64,000 nt of DNA from Porphyromonas endodontalis ATCC 35406. GTDB taxonomy: Bacteria > Bacteroidota > Bacteroidia > Bacteroidales > Porphyromonadaceae. Shown here piece by piece: positions 1 through 9,059 of the stretch. A program made the position numbers and the translations under genes. Positions within the stretch are counted from its first letter, which is position 1; each line of letters opens with the position of its first letter. The notes below the pieces were generated by a model. It had not been told where the DNA came from. It made no database searches and was given only the letters and a program-made list of their open reading frames with translations. The stretch lies in contig NZ_ACNN01000029.1 in the NCBI RefSeq assembly GCF_000174815.1, forward strand, positions 29,701 to 93,700, read 5' to 3'.

Positions 1-1
1 G

Positions 2-1069
2 TGGGTCAATGGCACGCTGGGGCGATACCTAGGGGCAAATGAGGAGTTCGGCTTTATAGAGGTGGCATTGGAGGATGGGAGAGAGTGCCAAGTAGAGCCT
101 TACACGTGGGAGAACAAGCGATATTCGCTCAACGAGGAGAACAACACCATAGAAGAGGAGGTGATAGGACGCTTCACGCAGTACCCTCTGCGTCTCGCCT
201 GGGCTATTACCATACACAAGAGTCAGGGGCTAACGTTCGACCACGCCACTATCGACTTCTCCGACGGCACTTTTGCGGCAGGACAAGCCTATGTAGCCCT
301 TAGCCGATGCCGCTCGCTCGAGGGAATGAATCTCCTCCGCCCCTTCCGCAAACAGGATGTAATCACCCGTGCTTCTATCATCGAGTACTACCGCGCCGCC
401 GCCAATCCGCAGCAACTACAGGTAGCTCTGGAGGAGAGCCATGCCTACTCTCTCTACCAATCCGCCCTCATGCTACTCAATAAGGGCGACCTCCATCAAG
501 CCATTACGCTCTTTGGTCAGGCTCTTAACGAGAAAAACATCTTCGACTCACCCCAGGCGCGCAGACTTCTACTCCACAAGCTCTATCAGGTAGAGGGCGT
601 AATCGAACAGCAGAAAAAGAAGACGAAAGAGACGAAGAAGGATAAGGCGCAGCTCGAGAAGTTGGCTCTTGAGTACATAGAAATGGGCGATCAGTGCCTT
701 GATGAATATGACGATCCGACTTCGGCGCTCAACAATTACGACAAGGCTCTCGCGCTCAATCCGCTCCATCCCACAGCCCTAGCACGCAAGGGCTTTGCAC
801 TACGCTCTCTCGGACGCATCAAAGAGGCCCACAAGCTACTCAAGGAGGGGTACGAAAAACTATTCCGACACCTAGAGGTGGCCATGCAGTTTGCCTTCAC
901 CAATCTAGAGATGGGGGCGGATAAGGAAGCCTATAAGATAATGAGCCGATCTGTGGTGGAGCATCCCGGTAATAAGCCCCTCTTGACCAAGCTAATCGAA
1001 GTGTCCGAACAACTCGGCTACTCTGAGGAGGCGCACCGCTACCAGACGATGCTCAACAACCTCGACTAA
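2..1069 (+). CDS. RecD/Pif1-like helicase C-terminal part fused to TPR repeats (5' partial)
   Basis: The reading frame is open to the left edge, so the start and the Walker A ATPase domain lie outside the window. The first roughly 120 residues look like the C-terminal helicase domain of RecD/Pif1-type enzymes: a WVNGTLGRY beta-strand, the motif [12 protein letters not shown], and [16 protein letters not shown], which matches helicase motif VI. From about residue 145 the protein turns into tetratricopeptide repeats (for example [20 protein letters not shown]), with a charged Lys/Glu-rich linker between. Helicases of this kind unwind DNA with 5'-3' polarity; the TPR tail suggests a protein-binding role. 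That part is inference. Confidence 0.8.
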   Translation, partial: WVNGTLGRYLGANEEFGFIEVALEDGRECQVEPYTWENKRYSLNEENNTIEEEVIGRFTQYPLRLAWAITIHKSQGLTFDHATIDFSDGTFAAGQAYVALSRCRSLEGMNLLRPFRKQDVITRASIIEYYRAAANPQQLQVALEESHAYSLYQSALMLLNKGDLHQAITLFGQALNEKNIFDSPQARRLLLHKLYQVEGVIEQQKKKTKETKKDKAQLEKLALEYIEMGDQCLDEYDDPTSALNNYDKALALNPLHPTALARKGFALRSLGRIKEAHKLLKEGYEKLFRHLEVAMQFAFTNLEMGADKEAYKIMSRSVVEHPGNKPLLTKLIEVSEQLGYSEEAHRYQTMLNNLD

Positions 1070-1139
1070 CCCGCCCTACAGAGCCCGAGAGACATCTCCC
1101 CTCCCCCCGAACCTCCCCTAAAAACACGACTTCTTTACC

Positions 1140-1190
1140 GATAGCTCCTGCCCTTTCGTCCCCTACTTTTAGGGTTGCAGGAGAGCTATC
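1140..1190 (+). terminator. Hairpin downstream of helicase gene, possible terminator
   Basis: GATAGCTCCTGC at 1140-1151 pairs with GCAGGAGAGCTATC at 1177-1190, with a two-base bulge. It lies 70 bp after the helicase stop codon. No clear T-tract follows, so termination is uncertain. Confidence 0.35.
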
Positions 1191-1210
1191 AACGACCCTA
1201 CAGAAAATTC

Positions 1211-1289
1211 CTCATTAGCTTTCAAGAAAAAGCTAATGAGCTTTTACCGGATTCCTAATGAGCTTTTTGGAGAAAGCTAATGTGCTTTC
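1211..1289 (+). repeat. Inverted and direct CTAATGAGCTTTT repeats upstream of the HU-like gene
   Basis: CTCATTAGCTTT (1211-1222) and AAAGCTAATGAG (1229-1240) form a perfect 12-bp inverted repeat with a 6-base loop. The motif CTAATGAGCTTTT then recurs at 1233-1245 and 1254-1266, and as CTAATGTGCTTTC at 1277-1289, so the copies start 21 and 23 bp apart (about two helical turns). The cluster ends about 35 bp before the -33 element of the next gene. It could be an operator for a dimeric DNA-binding protein, possibly the HU-like product itself; that is inference. The rest of 1070-1440 holds one upstream hairpin and the promoter. Confidence 0.55.
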
Positions 1290-1324
1290 TGATGACACCC
1301 AATTAGCAGCCAAGAAAATGCCTA

Positions 1325-1355
1325 TTGCGTTTTTCTAATAAATTAATTACCTTTG
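1325..1355 (+). promoter_or_regulatory. Bacteroidota-type promoter of the HU-like gene
   Basis: TACCTTTG at 1348-1355 matches the Bacteroidota -7 consensus TAnnTTTG. TTG at 1325-1327 sits 20 bp upstream as the -33 element. The leader to the ATG at 1441 would be about 80 nt. Confidence 0.65.
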
Positions 1356-1440
1356 CATCATCAAATGAAAATATTAACTCACAAAGCGAACTCCTCCGAC
1401 TTTGTGAGCTAAAAACAAAGGAGGAATATCTTACTAAATC

Positions 1441-1920
1441 ATGGCAAACAAGCCTTTACAGTTCGTTCTTGTAGAACGAAAGATGACTATTGGTCCTCAA
1501 GCAGGAAAAATTGTGCAAGTAGCCCAGCCTACGGGCAGACATCGTGTGGATTTTCGCAGTTTCTGCGAGCGTGTGGCAAAGTCTACCACGTTTAATCGTC
1601 AGGAAGTGGAAGCAGTTTTGAACTACGCCACCGAAATTGCACGCGACATTGTAGCCAATGGCGACATTGTTGAGTTCGGCGACTTAGGTACGCTCAAGCC
1701 CTCTTTCAAGAGCAAAGCAATTGAGAAAGGGAAGACTTTCCGTGCGCAAGAGCACATCGAGAAACCTGTAGTACTGCTCTCTCCCTCTAAGAAGTACTTC
1801 ACTCTTACCGACGTGAGCTATGAGCAGACAACAGCCAAGGCTAAGAAAAGTACGAAGCCCGGGGAAACTTCCAAGCCCAAACCCAAGCCCAACGAAGGCG
1901 GCGGCAATGCTAATGAATAA
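1441..1920 (+). CDS. HU-related histone-like DNA-binding protein
   Basis: A 159-residue protein. Residues about 10-125 resemble the Bacteroidota HU-related family: an HU-type helical start (RVDFRSFCERVAKSTTFNRQEVEAVLNYATEIARDIVANGDIVEFG is the characteristic region, positions about 35-80) followed by beta strands around GDLGTLKPSF. The last 30 residues form a Lys/Pro-rich tail (KPKPKPNEGGG), as in other members with basic C-termini. It probably binds and bends DNA as a nucleoid protein. It stands alone with its own promoter and repeat-rich upstream region. Confidence 0.8.
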   Translation: MANKPLQFVLVERKMTIGPQAGKIVQVAQPTGRHRVDFRSFCERVAKSTTFNRQEVEAVLNYATEIARDIVANGDIVEFGDLGTLKPSFKSKAIEKGKTFRAQEHIEKPVVLLSPSKKYFTLTDVSYEQTTAKAKKSTKPGETSKPKPKPNEGGGNANE

Positions 1921-1950
1921 GTGACCTCCCCAAAAACAAATGAACGATGC

Positions 1951-1980
1951 GGAGCGACTCCATTAGCAGGCAGTCGCTCC
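1951..1980 (+). terminator. Hairpin after HU-like gene
   Basis: GGAGCGACT (1951-1959) pairs perfectly with AGTCGCTCC (1972-1980), 30 bp after the stop codon. It lacks a T-tract, so it may be a weak or processing hairpin. Confidence 0.4.
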
Positions 1981-2023
1981 GTGCATATCTTAGAACCAAA
2001 ACGAACCTTATTCTGATAAGAAT

Positions 2024-2863
2024 ATGAATGAAAAGAAGAGAAACAATGCTGAAAAGAAAGCAGAAGCCCGAGCACCTCGCCCCACTAAGGTGAATAAGAA
2101 GAATACAAACAACGATGAAAAATACGTACTATACGCCGATATAATGGGCTTCAAAGAGAAGGTCATGAGGACAAAGCACGCCGATCTAAAGAAAGAACTA
2201 AAGGGGCTAAGGGCAAAGTTAGATGACTGGTTTTCCCCTTTCCTTGAGAATGTAAAGACATTCAAAGTTTCTTTCTTCTCAGATTCTATCCTTATTGTTG
2301 AGGAGAGTTCACCCCTAGGATTCCAGCGCATATCCATAGCTGCAGTAGGATTAATGCAGTTGTCTTTACATCATAAATTCCCCATCAAAGGGGCGATAGC
2401 AAAAGGGGAGTTTACCTATGAAGAGAAGGAACAATTGTTTTTTGGACAAGCTATCATTGACGCTTTCCTACTAGAAGAGCAAATTCACTACTATGGAATT
2501 GTAGCCCATCATACTATGGAGGAAGACATCAAAAAATACTCTAATGGAATGGAAATAAATGCCCTCAGACATAGAGAGGAAAGCAACCCCTATATTCTAA
2601 GTCCCATTCCACTGAAGAATGGAAAGATAACTCACTATCATTTGGCCTGTAATCTACTAGGAAGTGTACTAAAAATAGAAGATGCAACAATAACAAACAA
2701 AAGATTTATCTCTTGGTTAGAGGGAATCTATGGAACAGTTTCGGGGGCTCCTCGCATCTATGTAGATAATACGCTACGAGTTCTAGAGGAGGACTTGCGT
2801 CTTTACGAAAAAAACCTAGAAAAACTAGGGGATGTGGAATTTCCTCTCAAAGCTTTCCAGTAA
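2024..2863 (+). CDS. Putative nucleotide-cyclase-fold protein (class III cyclase-like motifs)
   Basis: A 279-residue protein of no firm family. The first 32 residues are basic and low in complexity. The remainder shows the order of motifs seen in class III nucleotide cyclases and their relatives: YADIMGF with Asp39, FSDSIL with Asp87 (the two positions that would hold metal ions), then IKGAIAKGEF at 121-130 and FFGQAIIDAFLLE at 139-151. There is no signal peptide or membrane segment, so it should be cytosolic. The neighbours are an HU-like gene and, across a terminator, the heme operon; no effector gene is adjacent. It could be an active cyclase, a Pycsar-type cyclase relative, or a catalytically dead member. 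Confidence 0.45.
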   Translation: MNEKKRNNAEKKAEARAPRPTKVNKKNTNNDEKYVLYADIMGFKEKVMRTKHADLKKELKGLRAKLDDWFSPFLENVKTFKVSFFSDSILIVEESSPLGFQRISIAAVGLMQLSLHHKFPIKGAIAKGEFTYEEKEQLFFGQAIIDAFLLEEQIHYYGIVAHHTMEEDIKKYSNGMEINALRHREESNPYILSPIPLKNGKITHYHLACNLLGSVLKIEDATITNKRFISWLEGIYGTVSGAPRIYVDNTLRVLEEDLRLYEKNLEKLGDVEFPLKAFQ

Positions 2864-2889
2864 AAGACAATCAAGAGGGAATAAATCAA

Positions 2890-2926
2890 GGGCTGACTCC
2901 ACACACACGATGAAGTCAGCCCTTTT
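2890..2926 (+). terminator. Rho-independent terminator
   Basis: GGGCTGACT (2890-2898) pairs perfectly with AGTCAGCCC (2914-2922), followed by TTTT. It lies between the convergent cyclase-like gene and hmuV. Confidence 0.8.
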
Positions 2927-2961
2927 GCGTTATGCTCTTCGGAGCGGGAAAGGAGGGATCG

Positions 2962-3294
2962 CTACTCTTCGGGGATGTAGATAATCTCGCCGTTCTCTAG
3001 CTGGTAAGCAACGCCTACACGCTTCCCTTTGTTGCCATCCTTCGGATTGGCGGTGTCGTTGCTTGGCGTGTACTTCTCAATCTTTTCCCCCTTCTTCATG
3101 ATGATCTCCATATTCTCTTTCCCAGGGTTCTTTACGATAGTGTAGTCCTCTTGGCTGAAGACTTCCGTCATATTGAACTTGGTCACCAGAGCCACCATGA
3201 GAGCCAAGGCAAAGACCATGGCCACATCGAATAGATTGGATACGAGAGAAGAGGGATCCGCCTCTTCTTCCTCAAAACGTCTGCGCTTCTTCAT
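2962..3294 (-). CDS. hmuV: HmuV-like small membrane protein (DUF2149 type)
   Basis: A 110-residue protein with a strongly charged N-terminus, one membrane segment at about residues 18-38 (LVSNLFDVAMVFALALMVAL) and a soluble, probably periplasmic, tail. The topology resembles ExbD/TolR. It is the last gene of the heme operon, 7 bp after hmuU, in the position of hmuV in Porphyromonas gingivalis. Paired with the MotA/TolQ/ExbB-like HmuU it could form a proton-driven motor for the outer-membrane receptor or for HmuS; this is inference from topology and order. Confidence 0.75.
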   Translation of the reverse strand: MKKRRRFEEEEADPSSLVSNLFDVAMVFALALMVALVTKFNMTEVFSQEDYTIVKNPGKENMEIIMKKGEKIEKYTPSNDTANPKDGNKGKRVGVAYQLENGEIIYIPEE

Positions 3295-3301
3295 GATCCG
3301 A

Positions 3302-3886
3302 TTATTCGTTGTCGAGCTTCTCGTTTACATAATCCAACCAAATAAGGTCGTGGTGGTGATAGCTGCGCAGGATATGTAGCGCAATGTAGCCCACAGCGGA
3401 GGTAAACATCCCTATCACGGTAGTGGCAAAAGCCACCTGCATATTGTACGCCATGCTGGCAATGTCTCCGGAAGAAAGCCCAACCAAAGCAGGCCCCATA
3501 GGGATAAGTGTACCCATAAGCCCGAGGATAGGGCCGAACTTAGTGAGTATCTTGGCAGCCCCGAGGCGATGCTCCACGGCTAGGTCATACTCCCCGATAA
3601 GAAGATCCCGACGCGCACGATCACTCGTAAGCAACGTACCAAGGAGAAGATCGAAGGGGCCCTTTCGTTGCTTAGCAAGAACGGATTGCAGAGCCGTTAC
3701 ATCAAATTGGCTCTCTTTGCTGATTACCTTTGAGTAGGCATCTTGGCGTCTGCGGTGCGTTTGCCACGTACCAAACAAAGTCCCCAGCATCAGCAGCGAA
3801 CGGATAAACAGATAGAGCAGAGCTACTACTACGGGTACCAATAGTCCATTGGAAACCCAAAACATAGCGTTGGATAGATAGTGCAT
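3302..3886 (-). CDS. hmuU: HmuU-like MotA/TolQ/ExbB family proton-channel protein
   Basis: A 194-residue protein with a first membrane segment at about 8-35 and two more at about 115-135 and 150-175. The stretch KFGPILGLMGTLIPMGPALVGL and the following AFATTVIGMFTSAVGY are typical of the MotA/TolQ/ExbB channel family. It lies between hmuT and hmuV, 4 bp after hmuT, matching hmuU of P. gingivalis. It likely conducts protons across the inner membrane to energise a partner in the heme pathway. Confidence 0.8.
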   Translation of the reverse strand: MHYLSNAMFWVSNGLLVPVVVALLYLFIRSLLMLGTLFGTWQTHRRRQDAYSKVISKESQFDVTALQSVLAKQRKGPFDLLLGTLLTSDRARRDLLIGEYDLAVEHRLGAAKILTKFGPILGLMGTLIPMGPALVGLSSGDIASMAYNMQVAFATTVIGMFTSAVGYIALHILRSYHHHDLIWLDYVNEKLDNE

Positions 3887-3890
3887 ACTT

Positions 3891-4667
3891 TTATTTAGAG
3901 TTATTAGTTGTGCGTTTTTTCAGTTTAAGTTGGATATAGGGAATAACCCAATGTGAGAAGAGATAGCCGACGACTCCCATACTCAAGACAAAGAGAATGA
4001 GATAAACAACCATCAGCCAATCCACGTCGGCTCCGGTTCCTCGCACGGCACTATCGGGGTGCAATACTCCGGCAGCCACCACCACGAAGAAAAGCAGAAG
4101 GGAGAGCAAAATAGCAAGTTCTCTCAGTAGTTCGTCGCCCATCCCTATGGCTCGCAATAGGTAGGGAGCAGCAAGGGTCAGCAAGGCCACTACGGCCATC
4201 AGCGCAAGAGTTACCCCAAGGAAAGAAGCCCCCGGGAAGACGTAAAACAATCGTAGACGTACGTAGAAAAGTGTAGGGAACATCATAATGGGGGCGAAGC
4301 TACGAGAGAGCGTACGCCACCACTTCTGCGAGTAGGTACTACGGTGTACGCAGAGATAGACCACATAGAGAAGGTCTACCATTACCAAAAGGGACATATC
4401 TTGCAGAGCCTGTGGCGTGTAGAGCAGTTCCTCTAGAGCGTGGAGTTTACTATTCATCGTAATAGAATGCACCACAGCCAGGAACGCCACATACAGCAAG
4501 GCATGCCCTCCACGGACGATAAGCCCTAGGTAGTTCCCCCTCTTAGATGCCCCCGAAGGCGAGCCCTCCCTTTTTGCTAAGAGAGAAGCTGCCTTCGAGT
4601 GTATCCCCTCCTCTATCATCCATTTGAGGATGGCAAGAAGAGCAACAATCAATAGTATTTCACTCAT
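3891..4667 (-). CDS. hmuT: HmuT-like polytopic inner-membrane protein
   Basis: A 258-residue protein with about six or seven hydrophobic segments (for example ILLIVALLAILKWMI at the N-terminus, ELAILLSLLLFFVVVAAGVL near 190 and a last segment near 220-245) and a basic C-terminus. No enzymatic motif was recognised. The start codon overlaps the end of hmuS by 8 bp, implying coupled translation. Position in the cluster equals hmuT of P. gingivalis, whose exact role is not well defined. Confidence 0.72.
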   Translation of the reverse strand: MSEILLIVALLAILKWMIEEGIHSKAASLLAKREGSPSGASKRGNYLGLIVRGGHALLYVAFLAVVHSITMNSKLHALEELLYTPQALQDMSLLVMVDLLYVVYLCVHRSTYSQKWWRTLSRSFAPIMMFPTLFYVRLRLFYVFPGASFLGVTLALMAVVALLTLAAPYLLRAIGMGDELLRELAILLSLLLFFVVVAAGVLHPDSAVRGTGADVDWLMVVYLILFVLSMGVVGYLFSHWVIPYIQLKLKKRTTNNSK

Positions 4668-7600
4668 TACTCTGCTGACGTAACTTGCGCCTACGATAGA
4701 TCACAAAGATGATAATGAGAACCACCACTACCCCAATGGCCACAAACAAGAAGAGCTGAGAGGGGCGTTCTATGACTGATGTATCATCGGCGTTTAGTTC
4801 CTCCTTCTTGAGAAGTTGGGCATCCTTGCTTTGCTCGCTCGAGAGATTGCGCACCTTCTGAATGGCTTTTTGGTAGTTCTGTTGCTGTTCGGCAGGGATT
4901 TCCTTGGCAATGAAATCTCTCAATTTTGCATTGTCGCAAACAAATCCACTGCACCCCGCTCCAAACTTTTCTATTTCCTCAGCGTGTAGCTCGGCAATTG
5001 CCTTTCGCTGTTCGGGCGAGGCATTCCACATTCCCTTGCGGATGGTCTCCATCATCACCGCCGTGATCTCCTGGAGGGCAGCAGGGTTGTTTTGCTCGAA
5101 AAAGTCTCGGATCCCCAAGTCCTTATCATCCTTGATATAGGTATTGTATATATCGTCCCAGAGTTCCTTGTCTATGGCAGAGGGTTTCATTACGTTCCAT
5201 CCATAGGTATTGCGGATGGTCTCGGCGAGAGCAGATGCAGCTCCTTGCCCCTCTTTGGTTACCTCTTTGATGTAGGTAGGATTGAGTATGGTAGTACGTG
5301 CCTCTACACCTATGGCTTGCTTCATCTCCTGTACGCGAGTACGATGATGGTTGCGCAAGTCGTTGAAATATCCATCGGGGTCTTTCCCTGTTACTTGGCG
5401 CACGGTAAGGGTCAGACCTCCCATAAATTCGTAGATATGGTCGAGGCTTAACGGACCCCATGAGTTGCTTTGGCGCGGTTGTACCACAGCGTCTACATTT
5501 TGCAGAGCCGCCTCAAACAATCCGGCTTCGAAGTCTCCCCATTGTTCACTGCTACCGTATATGGCTCCCATGTTATTGAGGTATACGTCGGCAATCTCCG
5601 ACTCCTTTTCCCATCGGTCGCCACTCTCTACCATCTCTTGTATCCCTGTGCCATAATTGCCATTGACACCGCCAAATACACGCTGCGTACTCAGGGAGCG
5701 AGCCTCGTTGGGCGAAAGTCCCTTCTCGAGCAGTACCTTTTCGGCATCAACAGCCCCCTTGGCTACCTCGTTGTCCTTCTCTCCGGTCTCCTTGGCAGCT
5801 AGGTCTACCGCCTTCTGTATAAGATAGAGACGAGAGGCGGCAAGATCGCGCAACTGACCCGAGGTTTGTACCACTACGTCTATACGTTTGCGGTTGAGTT
5901 GCTCCATGGGGATAAGCCTAATATCCTGTACACGCCCCATCATATCTCGCACAGGTTCACACCCGAGTAGATAGATGATTTCTGCTATTGTAGCCCCTTC
6001 ACTCTCGATAAAGCTACTACTCCAAAGAGAGAAGCTAACCTTTTGCGGTAGCTCTCCATTGTGACGCTTTTTATAGTCCGCAAGGAGGTCTTCTGCCAGC
6101 TTCTTTCCCTTATCCCAGGCCGCCTTCGTAGGCGTAGTCTCGGCATTGATGGAGTAGAGATTGCGTCCTGTGGGGAGCGTCTCGGGGTTGGCAATATAGT
6201 CACCACCCGGGGAGGGCGCAAGGTAACCGCCATTGAGAGCATTCACAATAGAGGATAGCTCCCTTTGGGGGCTTTGCATGAGTTTATCGTAGTAGCCTAC
6301 AATGGCATTGATGGAGTGACGGAGCTGTTGCATGCTGGCAACAAATGCTTTTTCGTCGGGCGATAGAGCCTCTTGCTGCATTGCCTTCATTGCCTCCATC
6401 ATAGCAGGGGGCATCTTGCCGCTCCCCTTCTTGTCCATTCCTTGAGGCATACCATCCGGGTGACCACCCTTCTTGTCCGCCCCTTGAGGCATACCGCCCG
6501 GGTGACCACCCTTCTTATCCTTTCCTTTCGCTCCCATGGAGGCAGGTTTCTTGCCACTCATTGCCCCCATCGGCATACCCATACCACCGCCTTTCATAGC
6601 TCCCATAGAGCCCATCATAGCGGCATTATTGGCTTCCGTTTTGGCAATAAGTTGCTCGGCAAGGCGACGCTCCTCAGCCGTAACGCCTAAAGAGGTGAGC
6701 ACAGCCTCCGTATTTACTTGATGCGCGGCTAGGGCTTGACGCACTACACGCTCGGCAGGTTCTCGGTAATGCTGAGTAAAGAACCGTTCATTATCTTGCT
6801 GCTTTTGGGTGTACTTGCCTCTGTGGCGATCGAGTGCAGCAAGGGCATAGGCAATAGGATCGGTAGCAATGTGTAGCACCGAACTATGGATCTTCTCACG
6901 AGAGAAGGCAATACCCGTACGGTACATCCCTCCCGGTATTTTGCTTACGGCAAGCTCCTCGGCAAAGTCGGATAGACTCTCTATTTCTTCCCTACTGTAG
7001 GGTTTTGTACGAATGGAATCTAAATGAAGATCTCTGTGGAATCCCTTTTTGATCGCCAGGTTTTTGATGCGAAGAGATAGCTCTTGGTTATCTGTTTCGC
7101 TTGCTAAGTATTGATCCGTTAGTTTTAATAGATCGGCCACATCGCCCCGAAGTCTTGTTTCGATAAAAGGAGGTGCGAGATACGAAACCGTCTCTCCATA
7201 GCTTCTGCGCTTCGCTATCATCGCCTCCCCAATGTTGGCAATTGTATAGTAATATATATGGGGGAGATCGTTGATCATGCGGTCTGTCCAATCCTCTTGC
7301 GAGAGGGCAATTTGCTTGCCGTTGATAAACTCAAGACTACCATGCGTACCAAAGTGCATAATTGCATCGGCACGGAATCCTTTTTGCACCCAAAGGTAGG
7401 AAGCCACATAGGGATAGGGGGGAAGAGGATTAGCACCATGCACTGCCTTGAAGTCATTATCGCCGACTCCTTGACCCGGCTGAGGGAGAAGCACCACATT
7501 ACCAAAGGGCACGGCCGTAACGGCAATACCCTCTTTGTCACCTTTTCGCATGGTATAGTACTCCCCGGGAGCAGCTCCATACTTTTTGGCAAGTGCCTCT

Positions 7601-8985
7601 CTTTGGTTGGGGGTAAGGACGGCATTCATCCAGCTTTGTAGGCTATCCGTAGAGACGAATTGGGGGTATCCCTTAGCAATAAAGTCCGCAAGAGCCCCCT
7701 CTGCATAGCTATTGAAGAGCGCGCCTTGGGTCATCACCATTTTCTCAAATTCGGCTTCCGTAGAGGGCAGACCCGTGACCTTGTACCCTTGGTTGCGTAG
7801 CTCTAACAACACGTTATAGAGCGAGGGAAGCACCTCTATCCCCTGAGCAACGAGGCTATTCTGTCCCGGACCTTTGAAGTAGTAGATGGCTACGCGCTTC
7901 TCACTGTTGGGTTTGCGCTTGAGCGATATATAGTTATTGACCAGTCGGGTAAAGGTCTCCAGACGATCCGGGATAGCATGGAAGTATTGCAATCCACTCT
8001 TACTATCGCGCTCCAAAGCCACAAGAGCAAAGGGTATCATAGCCCCGTCAATCTCGGGCGTGGAGACGCTTTGCGAGAGGAAACCTCCCACCAAACCTTG
8101 TTTATCGGCAAGCCAATCTTCCCTCTCGGCAACAATGGTAAGAGGGGCTATAATAGGTATATTCTGCTGCTGGAGGTAGCTGATAGCAGGGTCTGTATTG
8201 CCCGATAGCATTTTGCCATGGGGCATGTAAATTAGGAGATCCGGGTTAATCTCTTGGATTATTTTTAGGCGATCTCCCCCGGCAGAGAAGGGATACACGT
8301 TGAGCCCACTCTCCTCCAAAGAGGATACTATTTCATCTATATGCTCTCGGTTGGAGTTGGTGGGAGAAGCGAAACTAATGAGCATGGCAACCTTAGGAGC
8401 TCCCTCTTTGTAGCCATTGCTTTTGTAGTAGGCTTCGTACTCTTTGAGGGAAGAGAAGAGATCATCGTCCGTCTTTCCGTAGAATACATTTTCTCCAAAA
8501 CTAACGGGTTTTTCTATGCTCCCCTCTCGGAGTGATTTACCCAATATCTCCTTACGGATATAGTTGAATCCCGATCTATAATTCTTAGCCCCTCCGTTGC
8601 TGAAATAGGAGACTACGAGAGAAGATTGCTCCTCGGTGAGGGAGGAGATCTCGTTATCGGGGCTTGTCGCCATGAATACTTGCACATGGCACTTCTTCTC
8701 TTCGATGAGTTTTTGTACCAGCTCTCGATCTTCGGGAGCCCACTTAAGCCCCATCCCAAAAGCGAGTACAAAATCATAATTCTCGAGTTGGGAAAGGTCG
8801 TCTTCTACCTTAACGGTTGCATTCTTTTCGTCGGCAGAAGAGATGGCACGAGCCACCATAAATTGGGGGAAGTTTACCAAAGCTACCCTGATAGGTTTGG
8901 GGCGGAATATCCCCCAAAGCACTGCAACTGCCACAAGAGCAATAGCTGCAAAGAGTAGCGTTTTTGTTCGTTTCGATAGTTTCAT
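4660..8985 (-). CDS. hmuS: HmuS, CobN/cobaltochelatase-like protein with Met/His-rich insertion
   Basis: A 1441-residue CobN-family protein. The N-terminus has a membrane anchor (LLFAAIALVAVAVLWGIF) and the C-terminus a second one (LFLFVAIGVVVVLIIIFVIY) followed by basic residues, so the large chelatase domain is probably held outside the cytoplasm between two anchors. The CobN signature HFGTHGSLEF occurs near residue 545. HmuS proteins are proposed to handle metal-porphyrin chemistry on imported heme; the direction of the reaction cannot be read here. Residues about 790-875 are an unusual insertion rich in Met, Gly, Lys and His with repeats of KKGGHPxGMPQGxD. It follows hmuR by 74 bp. Confidence 0.85.
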   Translation of the reverse strand: MKLSKRTKTLLFAAIALVAVAVLWGIFRPKPIRVALVNFPQFMVARAISSADEKNATVKVEDDLSQLENYDFVLAFGMGLKWAPEDRELVQKLIEEKKCHVQVFMATSPDNEISSLTEEQSSLVVSYFSNGGAKNYRSGFNYIRKEILGKSLREGSIEKPVSFGENVFYGKTDDDLFSSLKEYEAYYKSNGYKEGAPKVAMLISFASPTNSNREHIDEIVSSLEESGLNVYPFSAGGDRLKIIQEINPDLLIYMPHGKMLSGNTDPAISYLQQQNIPIIAPLTIVAEREDWLADKQGLVGGFLSQSVSTPEIDGAMIPFALVALERDSKSGLQYFHAIPDRLETFTRLVNNYISLKRKPNSEKRVAIYYFKGPGQNSLVAQGIEVLPSLYNVLLELRNQGYKVTGLPSTEAEFEKMVMTQGALFNSYAEGALADFIAKGYPQFVSTDSLQSWMNAVLTPNQREALAKKYGAAPGEYYTMRKGDKEGIAVTAVPFGNVVLLPQPGQGVGDNDFKAVHGANPLPPYPYVASYLWVQKGFRADAIMHFGTHGSLEFINGKQIALSQEDWTDRMINDLPHIYYYTIANIGEAMIAKRRSYGETVSYLAPPFIETRLRGDVADLLKLTDQYLASETDNQELSLRIKNLAIKKGFHRDLHLDSIRTKPYSREEIESLSDFAEELAVSKIPGGMYRTGIAFSREKIHSSVLHIATDPIAYALAALDRHRGKYTQKQQDNERFFTQHYREPAERVVRQALAAHQVNTEAVLTSLGVTAEERRLAEQLIAKTEANNAAMMGSMGAMKGGGMGMPMGAMSGKKPASMGAKGKDKKGGHPGGMPQGADKKGGHPDGMPQGMDKKGSGKMPPAMMEAMKAMQQEALSPDEKAFVASMQQLRHSINAIVGYYDKLMQSPQRELSSIVNALNGGYLAPSPGGDYIANPETLPTGRNLYSINAETTPTKAAWDKGKKLAEDLLADYKKRHNGELPQKVSFSLWSSSFIESEGATIAEIIYLLGCEPVRDMMGRVQDIRLIPMEQLNRKRIDVVVQTSGQLRDLAASRLYLIQKAVDLAAKETGEKDNEVAKGAVDAEKVLLEKGLSPNEARSLSTQRVFGGVNGNYGTGIQEMVESGDRWEKESEIADVYLNNMGAIYGSSEQWGDFEAGLFEAALQNVDAVVQPRQSNSWGPLSLDHIYEFMGGLTLTVRQVTGKDPDGYFNDLRNHHRTRVQEMKQAIGVEARTTILNPTYIKEVTKEGQGAASALAETIRNTYGWNVMKPSAIDKELWDDIYNTYIKDDKDLGIRDFFEQNNPAALQEITAVMMETIRKGMWNASPEQRKAIAELHAEEIEKFGAGCSGFVCDNAKLRDFIAKEIPAEQQQNYQKAIQKVRNLSSEQSKDAQLLKKEELNADDTSVIERPSQLFLFVAIGVVVVLIIIFVIYRRRKLRQQSNE

Positions 8986-9059
8986 AGGAGTTTATTTCTT
9001 TTACGGGAAGTAGGGCGTTTTGAGGATGCCATCTAGATGGCTAAACCAAGGGAGCTACA

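Noticed and set aside
6365..6620. Met/Gly-rich part of hmuS as a frameshifted or separate gene
   Set aside because: The frame is continuous on both sides with CobN-like sequence before and after it.
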